Source: Streptomyces atroolivaceus
GTDB taxonomy: Bacteria; Actinomycetota; Actinomycetes; Streptomycetales; Streptomycetaceae
Length of the DNA: 59,560 bases
Direction: 5' to 3'
Assembly (NCBI RefSeq): GCF_000717025.1
Contig: NZ_JNXG01000027.1
Coordinates: 1-59,560, forward strand
A model generated the notes under the pieces. The model saw nothing but the letters and a program-made list of their open reading frames with translations, was not told the DNA's origin and made no database searches. Made by a program: the position numbers and the translations under genes. Positions 26,358 through 33,354 of the stretch are shown piece after piece (the first letter of the stretch is position 1; every line of letters begins with the position of its first letter).

Positions 26358-27452
26358 TCACGGCTGCTTGTACAGGTCTCGGTCGCTGTCGGTGAGGCTC
26401 TCGCCGTCGAACATCGTGTGGTGGACCTCCAGAGCGGAGACGACCTCGGCCAGACCCTTCATGCGGAAGCCGCCGCCCGCCAGGTCGAGGTCGCTGATGT
26501 CGCGGGCGACCAGGGGGGCGAGCCGGGGGTAGTCGTCCGGCTGCGGCGGCGAGAGGACGGTCACCGGCACCGCGTAGTTCACCGCGAGGAACCCGGAGAA
26601 GGTCACCGGGATCTCGTAGGTGTACTGCTTGAGTGCACGGCGCTGGGTGACGATGGTCTCGACGCGGGAGCCCGGCTGGACCGTGCCGGAGATCTGCGAT
26701 TTCGACGCCCAGCCGGTGGACAGGGATCCGCCGACGGAGGCCGCGATGCCCGCGGCGAGCGCGGCGTTGAGGCCCGCTGTGCCGGATGCGCTGCCCGTGG
26801 TGGTGAAGTCCACCGAGCCGGTCATGGAGGTCGAGGCGGAGTTCGTCATCCCGTTGCTCACCGACGTGTCGACGGTGTTGGCGTTGTCCACGCCCACACT
26901 GTCCTTGCTGTTCTTGTTCGTCACCGTGTTGGCGTTCTTGTTCGCCATCTCGTTCTTGAGCTGCGTCCCCAGCTGCCCCTGCAGATTCAGACCGAGCTTG
27001 GCCTGCAGCTGCAGCGCGAGCTGGGCGCTGACGCTGCCCCCGAAGGTGAGCTTGGTGTCTCCCGACAGCGACCAGGTGGCACCGTTCGACACGGTGAAGT
27101 CGACCGAGTCGGTGAAGTTCATCGGATCCCGGCTGCGGTTGACGTAGGTACGCGAGGAGAACGTGTCGGGCGGCGGCTGGGTGATGTTGCGCCGCTCCTC
27201 GATCAGCGGCTCCCCGAGGTTCATGTAAGCGAGCCAGCCCAGCTTGTACGCGGTGCCGGGGAAGGACCCGAAGCTCGACTTGTTCACGGAGAACCCGACG
27301 GGCTTGTGCCGCACCCCGTAGTCGTCAACGTAGACCAGGCTGGGGTGCTCCAGGACGGACTGCCAGGTCTGCTCGATGTTGAGTTCCCGTAGGTTCTTCT
27401 TCGTCAGCGGCTGGCGCTTGGCCCGTTCCAGGTTGTACGCGTTGGAAGGCAA
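26358..27452 (-). CDS. Aerolysin/ETX-MTX2-like pore-forming protein (putative)
   Basis: I favour a TTG start at 27452 (GAGGACAGAGA upstream), giving 364 residues; the frame is open to 27581 but that text is not protein-like. A head region (about 1-115, NIEQTWQSVLEHPSLVYVDD) is followed by a long Ser/Thr/Asn-rich segment (about 120-260: DSVDFTVSNGATWSLSGDTK, NANTVTNKNSKDSVGVDNAN, STSMTGSVDFTTTG). Then come a small-residue amphipathic stretch (AALAAGIAASVGGSLSTGW) and VQPGSRVETIVTQRRALKQY plus TYEIPVTFSGFL. Alternating polar strands flanking an insertion loop, then a PG-x-x-V strand, are typical of aerolysin-type beta-pore toxins. No signal peptide is seen, so export is unexplained. The fold is inferred by eye, not by search. 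Confidence 0.6.
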   Translation of the reverse strand: MPSNAYNLERAKRQPLTKKNLRELNIEQTWQSVLEHPSLVYVDDYGVRHKPVGFSVNKSSFGSFPGTAYKLGWLAYMNLGEPLIEERRNITQPPPDTFSSRTYVNRSRDPMNFTDSVDFTVSNGATWSLSGDTKLTFGGSVSAQLALQLQAKLGLNLQGQLGTQLKNEMANKNANTVTNKNSKDSVGVDNANTVDTSVSNGMTNSASTSMTGSVDFTTTGSASGTAGLNAALAAGIAASVGGSLSTGWASKSQISGTVQPGSRVETIVTQRRALKQYTYEIPVTFSGFLAVNYAVPVTVLSPPQPDDYPRLAPLVARDISDLDLAGGGFRMKGLAEVVSALEVHHTMFDGESLTDSDRDLYKQP

Positions 27453-27824
27453 TCTCTGTCCTCGACTGATCTGGCCGAAACCGCACTCGGTGAAATGGCG
27501 AAAAGGGAATCTGTACACGCTCCGGCAAATGAAGCTAACAGGGGCCCCCCTTGGCCGAGTAGGCACTTCTGCGCATCGCACTCAAACGGGTGGTCAAGAT
27601 TCCCCGCTGCCCTTGATCACCCGATCGAGGGCCCTCTGACTCTCCGCCGCAGCGCGGCGACCTCGAATGTTGCCACTTTGATCCCATTTGCTTCGGTCGC
27701 ACATTCGGTTATGGAGCCACCCCCTCTCGCGCACGACTGAGCGTGCGGAATTCCGCGTGATAAACCATTTCACTGAGCGCCCGAGGCATTGTTCTCCACA
27801 TCAAGAACAGGTGAGGTTTTCGCG
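27453..27824. promoter_or_regulatory. Divergent intergenic region of the toxin/lectin cluster
   Basis: These 372 bp separate the minus-strand pore-former gene from the plus-strand lectin genes and should hold both promoters. The part around 27660-27800 is clearly AT-richer than its surroundings (ttgatcccatttgcttcggt, gtgataaaccatttcactga). I could not assign -35/-10 boxes with confidence and saw no operator palindrome. Confidence 0.45.
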
Positions 27825-28544
27825 ATGTACACCCAAGAACGCACGGCAATGGCGAATTTGGTGGTCGGCGGCCCGGTGGCGGTGAACAGCTACGACAACG
27901 CCATCGTGGCCGCACTCGTCGAGAACCGGCCCGTCATGCTCGTCCACGCCTTCAACGGCGGATACCTGCGACCCGCAGAACTGGCGGCGAGCAGCCACGA
28001 CAAGGGCGTCAAGCTGGCCACCGCGCTCGACCCGGCTACCAAAGACGCGCAGGGCCACCTCTGGCACATCACCCCCGGCGGCTTCTTCGGGCAGCGGCCT
28101 CTGTACTTCATCGAGAGCGCCGCGGGCCAGGTGACGCCCCCGCCCGCCGGCACGGCCGACGCGGATGCCGGCCGCGGCGACGACGGAACCCCGAAGCCGC
28201 AGCGCAGGCGCGTCACCGTGCACCAGGACGCCCCGCAGAGCACGGCCGACACCCTGCAGGTGGGTCTGCCCGGCAAGGTCGCCGACAAGTGGCGCGGGAA
28301 GAACGGTGCCGTGGAGGACACACAGCTGTGGGTCGTCACGGTGACGCCGTGGGGCGGGATCACCTTCGTGCCGATCACCCACCCCGACGCCATCCTCGGG
28401 TTCAAGGACCACACGGTGGCGAAGGACAGCGAAGCGCGGCTCACCTACAACTGGGGCGGGGACTTCACCGGGACGGTCATCAACACCTTCTACCCGCGGC
28501 TCCCCAGCGAGTGGGACGTCCCCTACCACCACGTCTTCACGTGA
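27825..28544 (+). CDS. Hypothetical cargo protein, possible trefoil-like domain
   Basis: From ATG 27825 (AGGTGAGG upstream) it encodes 239 residues; an ATG at 27849 is also possible. Residues about 20-105 (NRPVMLVHAFNGGYLRPAEL to HLWHITPGGFFGQRPLYFIE) have the rhythm of half a ricin-like trefoil, where W-x-I and YFIES recur. A linker rich in Pro, Ala and Asp follows, then a second domain (DTQLWVVTVTPWGGITFVPI, ending DFTGTVINTFYPRLPSEWDV). No signal peptide. It lies 64 bp upstream of the FG-GAP lectin on the same strand, so the two probably form an operon. I do not recognise a named family. Confidence 0.7.
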   Translation: MYTQERTAMANLVVGGPVAVNSYDNAIVAALVENRPVMLVHAFNGGYLRPAELAASSHDKGVKLATALDPATKDAQGHLWHITPGGFFGQRPLYFIESAAGQVTPPPAGTADADAGRGDDGTPKPQRRRVTVHQDAPQSTADTLQVGLPGKVADKWRGKNGAVEDTQLWVVTVTPWGGITFVPITHPDAILGFKDHTVAKDSEARLTYNWGGDFTGTVINTFYPRLPSEWDVPYHHVFT

Positions 28545-28608
28545 GCCGCAGCCGCCACACCCTACCCGTCCTGAGCCGTCGCCCCACCCGCCTGGAAGAG
28601 GCACCACG

Positions 28609-30438
28609 ATGCCCGTGCCCACGCAAGAACTGAAGCTGGAGATCGTCAACGCCGCCACAGGCCAGCCCCTCGGCGCGAAGGCCACGCCGGCCGCGGACGG
28701 GACGCTCGTCGTCCGCGACTACCCCAAGGACGGCCCGCGCCCGGAGCTGTGGCAGTTCACCCACGTGCCGGGCTCGCAGGACGACCCGGCGTATGTCATC
28801 CGCAACACGGCCGGCAGCAAAGTGCTCGACACCCCGGCCGCCGCGGGCCAGGGCGTCCGCCAGTCGGACGCCTCGGGCAAGAAGGGCCAGCAGTGGCGCC
28901 TCGTCCCCGTCGAGGGCGAAGCGGGCCTCTACTTCATCGAGGGCGCCGCCGACGGCGCCGTGCTCGACCTCGACGAACCCGGTAAGGACGACACCCGGAT
29001 CGTCCTTGGCGAGTACGACGACCTCGCGGAGAGCCAGCGGTGGCGATTGGTCCCGGCCGAGCCGGAGCGCACCAGCGACCTCGTGCTGGACTGGGCGCCG
29101 CTGAGCCACTGGAACAGCCGCCAGTCCTGGCGACTGACCCACAACAAGACCTCGCTGCGGCCGGCGCCCGACGCGACGCCCTCCTTCAGCAACGTCCTGC
29201 TGGTTCTGGAGAAGTTCGGGAGCGACCAGGACACCGCCGACTGGAAGTACGATGCGCTCACCCCTTCCCCCGGCGGGGAACCGGGCCGCTGGGACGGGGT
29301 CGGTGCGCGGTTCCTCGCCGACACGGAGGGAACAGGACGGGCCGACATCGTGGGGATCAGATCCACGAAGGGAGCCGTGACCTCGTCCAGCCGGGGCGAC
29401 GGGACGTTCGACGACGAACGCCCGCTGCACCAGGGGGTGGCCACCCCGAACTCGGCGGATCTGTGGTCCGTCGTGGATATGACGGGCAACGGCAAGCCCG
29501 ACGTGGTCGCCCTGTGTACCGGCGGAGTCCGGGTGTCCGCACAGGGCGAGGACGGGGCGTTCACCCCCGTAGGCGGCGAACTGGTCCTCAAGGCATTCGG
29601 CCATGGCAAGCAGGCCGGCGGTTGGCTGATCGACAAGCACCCCAGGTTCCTCGCCGACACCACCGGCGACGGCAGGCTCGACATCATCGGCTGCCACGAC
29701 GACGGCCTCTGGGTATCCCTCCAGGACGAAGAAGGAAAGTTCGCACCGCTCTCCGACGAACCCGCACTCCAGGCGTTCGGCCACAGCGAGGAGGCCGGTG
29801 GCTGGCTGGTCGACAAGCATCCCAGGTTCCTCGCCGACACCACCGGCGACGGCAGGCTCGACATCATCGGCTGCCACGACGACGGCCTCTGGGTATCCCT
29901 CCAGGACGAAGAAGGGGCATTCGCCGAACCTCTGTACGTCCTTGATGACTTCGGGGTCGACCAGGGGTGGAGCTCGATCAGGGAGCACCCCCGGTTCGTG
30001 GTCGCCACCACCCGCGACGGGGTACCGGACATCGTCGGCTTCGGCCCGCAGGGCGTCACCGTCGCACGCGGACGCGGCGACGGCACGTTCGAGCCCTCCC
30101 AACTCGTCCTGAACGACTACGGGCAGGCCCAGGGATGGACAGGCGACAAGCACCCCCGGCTCCTGGCCGACGTCACCGGCGACGGGACCCCGGACATCGT
30201 CGGCTTCGGCAACGAGGGCGTCTGGGCATCGCACAACAACGGCGACGGCACCTTCGAGCAGGCCCAGCTGGTGTGCCGAGGGTTCGGATACAACGACGAC
30301 GCAGGCGCCTGGCGCGTCGACCGCCACCCCCGGTTCCTCACCGACATCACCGGCGACGGACGCCTCGACATCGTCGGCTTCGGCGGCCCGGGCGTCCACG
30401 TCGCCCGCAACCTCCACCGCCGCTTCAGGACCTGGTGA
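28609..30438 (+). CDS. FG-GAP (VCBS) propeller lectin with N-terminal ricin-like domain
   Basis: This encodes 609 residues with no signal peptide. Residues about 1-150 carry trefoil-like units (GSKVLDTPAAAGQGVRQSDA, QQWRLVPVEGE, then SQRWRLVPAEP). From about 220 on there are seven FG-GAP/VCBS repeats, each HPRFLADTTGDGRLDIIGCH then DGLWVSLQDEEG. The DxTGDGxxDI calcium-binding loops are intact in most. This resembles the seven-bladed integrin-like lectins such as Psathyrella velutina lectin, which bind sugars. Two central repeats are almost identical in DNA (29641-29735 and 29821-29915, 95 bp without mismatch, 180-bp period), showing a recent internal duplication. It is likely a secreted or released carbohydrate-binding protein working with its neighbours; the route out of the cell is unclear. 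Confidence 0.85.
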   Translation: MPVPTQELKLEIVNAATGQPLGAKATPAADGTLVVRDYPKDGPRPELWQFTHVPGSQDDPAYVIRNTAGSKVLDTPAAAGQGVRQSDASGKKGQQWRLVPVEGEAGLYFIEGAADGAVLDLDEPGKDDTRIVLGEYDDLAESQRWRLVPAEPERTSDLVLDWAPLSHWNSRQSWRLTHNKTSLRPAPDATPSFSNVLLVLEKFGSDQDTADWKYDALTPSPGGEPGRWDGVGARFLADTEGTGRADIVGIRSTKGAVTSSSRGDGTFDDERPLHQGVATPNSADLWSVVDMTGNGKPDVVALCTGGVRVSAQGEDGAFTPVGGELVLKAFGHGKQAGGWLIDKHPRFLADTTGDGRLDIIGCHDDGLWVSLQDEEGKFAPLSDEPALQAFGHSEEAGGWLVDKHPRFLADTTGDGRLDIIGCHDDGLWVSLQDEEGAFAEPLYVLDDFGVDQGWSSIREHPRFVVATTRDGVPDIVGFGPQGVTVARGRGDGTFEPSQLVLNDYGQAQGWTGDKHPRLLADVTGDGTPDIVGFGNEGVWASHNNGDGTFEQAQLVCRGFGYNDDAGAWRVDRHPRFLTDITGDGRLDIVGFGGPGVHVARNLHRRFRTW

Positions 30439-30838
30439 CGCCGGAGGCACCTGCAACCCATCCCGGAATGTGCGCGACCGATGAGCGACTGCAAGCGCGT
30501 AACCATGATGGCCACGGAAGCGCCCGATCTGCTTGGCCATGGCTGCGCTCGCCGGCTCCGAAGCGGTGCTGTCACCTGCCCATACCCATCCTTCTGCAAC
30601 AACCCTTACAAGCGGGCGGCGAGCCGCGGACGCAGGCTCGCCGCCCCGTCGCGGCACGCACCCGCCTCCCGGGCGGTGACGTTTCGCCCCAGCCCGCCGT
30701 CTGCGTCCCGCAGTCAAACCAGTGAGGGAACGACGTCGGCACGGTGGGTGCGTCCAGTCAACAACTGAAAATCACTGAACGTTACCGGTGTCCATGATCA
30801 CGCGGAAATGTCCAAACCGTGTCCATGATCACGCGGAA
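30439..30838. other. Right interior of the transposon with sub-terminal repeats
   Basis: There is no gene. This stretch holds copy 2 of the 67-bp direct repeat (30680-30746) and two near-identical sub-terminal units of the form GTGTCCATGATCACGCGGAA at about 30789-30808 and 30820-30839, probably transposase-binding sites. The sequence before them (caactgaaaatcactgaacg) recurs at about 38,162-38,181. Confidence 0.6.
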
Positions 30839-30864
30839 GTGTCCACGGAATTGCGGAACCTACA
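30839..30864 (-). repeat. Right terminal inverted repeat of the 10-kb element
   Basis: Read inward on the minus strand it starts TGTAGGTTCCGCAATTCC and ends GTGGACAC. It matches the left end at 24 of 26 positions. The CACCG target duplication follows at 30865-30869. Confidence 0.85.
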
Positions 30865-31976
30865 CACCGGCCGTGCACCGGAGGTGAGCCAGGTACTCAC
30901 GGTCTGCATCCGAGCCTGCATGCCGTCGGCGGTGACGACCTGGCGAATGGTGCGCTGGGTCGTCCCCGCGGCCCCGGCGCAAGCTAGCTGAAGGAACAGG
31001 GCGGCGCCGATGGCGAACTGCCAGACCAGGCCCGAGGAGGCGAGGAGCAGAGGGACCTGGGTGAGCGGGGTGATCGCGAGCGCGGCGAGCATCATCGGCC
31101 CGGGCCCGTACCGCGCCGCGAGCGACGGTGCGGCCAGTGCACCCGCCGCCGCGCCCAGCGCCCCGAGTCCCAGGAGCACACCGAACGCGGTCGCGCTCAT
31201 CGCGAGGGACCGGAGCAGGTACAGCGCCCACAAAGTATTGAGGAGCGCCAGGGCGAACGACGTCGTGGCGTTGACAAGGGTCAGAGTGCGCAGCCGGTAG
31301 TCGCCGTTCACATAGCGCAGGCCCTCACAGATCTCGGTGCGGCCCTCCGATGCCGACCGGGGACTTTCGAGAGCCTGGATACGGGCGGTGCACCAGGCAC
31401 TGACGAGGTAGGACAGGACGTCCCCGAGAAGCGCCCGGGCCGGGCCGAGGAGCGCAGTCAGGGCGGCGCCGAGGTTGCCGCCCACAGTGGCGGCGACGGC
31501 GAACAGCCCGCCGATGCGGCTGTTGCTCCGCTGGAGCAGAGACCGGTCGACCAGGCTGGGCAGGGGAGACTGATCGCGGCGGCATCATGCAGCACCCCCG
31601 CCGCACCCTGCACAGCCGCGACCACCATGAGCTGGGTCAAGGACAGCCGGTCCAGCGCCGCCGCCACCGGCACACTGGCCAGCACGGCGGCGCTGACCAG
31701 GTCGCCGGCGATCATCTGCTTCCGCTTGGAGTGGCGGTCGGCAAGGGCCCCGGCGTGCAACGCCATCAGTGCCGGCGGCAGTTGGCCCAGGAACGTCAGC
31801 CAGGCAACCTCGGCGGTGGTCGCGCCCAGTTCGAGCACCGCCAGCACGGGGATCACCATGGTGCTGATCGAGCTGCCGGTCACGCTGGCCGCCTGCCCGC
31901 TCAGGTAACGGCGAAAGTCGCGGTGCCGCCACAGCGACGGCCGGGCGCCGGAGGAAGAGTCAGCGAAGGAGGTCAT
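30865..31976 (-). pseudogene. MFS transporter, N-terminal part, frameshifted and interrupted
   Basis: From the start at 31976 (MTSFADSSSGARPSLWRHRD) the frame gives several membrane helices of a major facilitator exporter (FRRYLSGQAASVTGSSISTM, LALHAGALADRHSKRKQMIA). A one-base shift near 31565 moves the sense to the next frame (LPSLVDRSLLQRSNSRIGGL to GNLGAALTALLGPARALLGD), which continues through LWALYLLRSLAMSATAFGVL to STWLTSGARPV. There the 10-kb element begins. The last helices lie at 20628-20893. Upstream the gene overlaps the phosphotransferase relic by 17 bp, so it was an operon member, probably exporting the operon product. Confidence 0.9.
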
Positions 31977-33003
31977 GGAGCACCACCTCCTCGGCTTCCA
32001 CCAGCCGCTCGCACAGCCCGGCCATAGCCGCTTGCCGGTTGTGGCCGCACGCCGCGAGTTCGGGAGTCACGGCGGCCGGGTCGTCGACGGCCCCGCACAG
32101 GGGATACACCGAGCACACCAGGTACCCGGCGGCAAGGCGGGGTACGGCGAGGAGTTCTTTGGCCGGCAGCGCCGGGTCGGCTGCCCGATAGGCAGCGACA
32201 GCTGCACCCAGGCCGAGTCGGCCACTGCGGCTCTGCCAGAACGGTGCGCGGGTCCAGGATGATCCGCCCCAGCTCCCAGGCGGGCTGCGGTGACCGGGCG
32301 GCCGGAAGCCGATCAATGCCGCGACCCGCTGTCCGCGCAGAAGCAGATTGGACGAGGCCAGATCGCCGTGGACGGTCTGCACCGTCATGGACGTCCACAG
32401 CCCTTTGATCATGGCGGTCACGGCGGGCAGCGCGTCGAGCCGCCGGGCGGCCGTCTCGCGCGCCCAGGCAGGAAACCCAGAGGCGGGCGGCTTCTTGGCG
32501 AAGAAGACGAGCAGCCGGTCAAGGCGCTGCCGCGCCCGTTTCACATCGCAGACTTCCCGTGCGGGCACGCGGCGCGGAGGCCCGGCCGGGTGCTGGGCCA
32601 GGATGCGGTACAGGCGTCCGACAGTCTCGCCCACCGCGGCCCACCGATCGCCGGACAGACCGCCCTCCGCTGTCTCCATGTTCTCGAAGCACGCCGCGAC
32701 CGGCACCGCCATGCCGCCGGCCGCCGCGATAAGGCCGCCACCCTCCAGGGTCTGTCACAACACCGGCACCAGCAGGCCGCCGAGCCGCGCGAACTGGCAG
32801 AGCTCGAGCGCCCGGCGCTCCTCGTCCAGATCGGTGCTCGCCAGGTAGGCCTTCACGAACCACCGGCCGCCGTCACTGTCCCGGGCCACATAGTTGCGGG
32901 TCGCGGTTCCCGCAGGACCTTCGCTGACCGCGGTGGGGATGAGCCAGTAGAACAGCGTCAGGATCCCCGCCACAACCATCATGTCCGACTCGCCCCCATT
33001 CAT
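31960..33003 (-). pseudogene. Phosphotransferase-like (APH fold) gene, broken
   Basis: Conceptual translation from ATG 33003 runs TATRNYVARDSDGGRWFVKA and RRALELCQFARLGGLLVPVL, meets an in-frame TGA near 32757, then continues in the same frame (QTLEGGGLIAAAGGMAVPVA). The catalytic VQTVHGDLASSNLLLRG is present, but the metal-binding DF motif is read as ALIGF. A pair of compensating shifts between about 32215 and 32285 hides the expected WELGRIILDPRTVLAEPQW. The fold is that of aminoglycoside or homoserine kinase-type enzymes, which phosphorylate small molecules. With a stop, shifts and a lost aspartate it is non-functional as read. Confidence 0.8.
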
Positions 33004-33050
33004 TACCGCACCCCCGACCGGCCGACAGGGTTCAGCAGCTGACGCAGTGC

Positions 33051-33354
33051 TCAGGCATCCGCCTGCAGCTCCTCCTCCTCCTGCCGTCCGAGATCGAGCG
33101 CCTCGAAGCGCAGTGGGCCGCCCGGAGCCCGGTCCGTTCCGGCTTCGCGTCGCGGAACGCAGACCTGGCCGCTGCACCCCCAGGCAGGCGTTGCTGACCT
33201 CTCCGCGCCGGACAAGGAGGCCCCAGCCGATGTCGTCGGCGGTGAAGTCGTTCGTGCACATCGGGCAGTCGGTGCCGTAGCGGTGGCCGGTGAAGTTCCC
33301 CGGCCAGGCGCCGGACAGCGCGGGCGCGGGACGAGGGTGCGCGTGGTCGGGCAT
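33051..33354 (-). pseudogene. Small zinc-ribbon protein, frameshifted
   Basis: The gene starts at ATG 33354, overlapping the ABC transporter stop (TGATG). It reads HRYGTDCPMCTNDFTADDIG and WGLLVRRGEVSNACL, then shifts frame near 33180 into WGCSGQVCVPRREAGTDRAP and FEALDLGRQEEEELQADA with a stop at 33051. Cysteine pairs DCPMC and ACL-WGC suggest a zinc ribbon of about 100 residues. Being coupled to the ABC transporter suggests a role in the same pathway. The shift lies beside a GGGGG run, so an assembly error is possible. Confidence 0.6.

Larger units (their letters stand above)
20894..30864. mobile_element. 9,971-bp transposon-like insertion with 26-bp terminal inverted repeats
   Basis: The element is defined by four things seen directly. 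26-bp ends in inverted orientation match at 24 positions (20894-20919 and 30839-30864), starting TGTAGGTTCCGC and ending GCGGAACCTACA. A 5-bp target duplication CACCG lies outside both ends. An MFS gene on each side rejoins in frame. The right end has extra internal copies of a motif like GTGTCCATGATCACGCGGAA. TGT...ACA ends, several sub-terminal repeats and a 5-bp duplication fit the Tn7/Tn552/IS21-type transposase superfamily. No transposase gene is visible inside, so the unit is either a decayed transposon or mobilised in trans. Cargo: a small unknown, an HNH nuclease, an exporter relic, and five genes for leaderless lectins and a pore-former candidate. Confidence 0.85.

Noticed and set aside
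28537..30717. 726-residue minus-strand frame opposite the FG-GAP lectin
   Set aside because: Antisense shadow of the repeats; the plus frame has calcium-loop motifs and a proper start.
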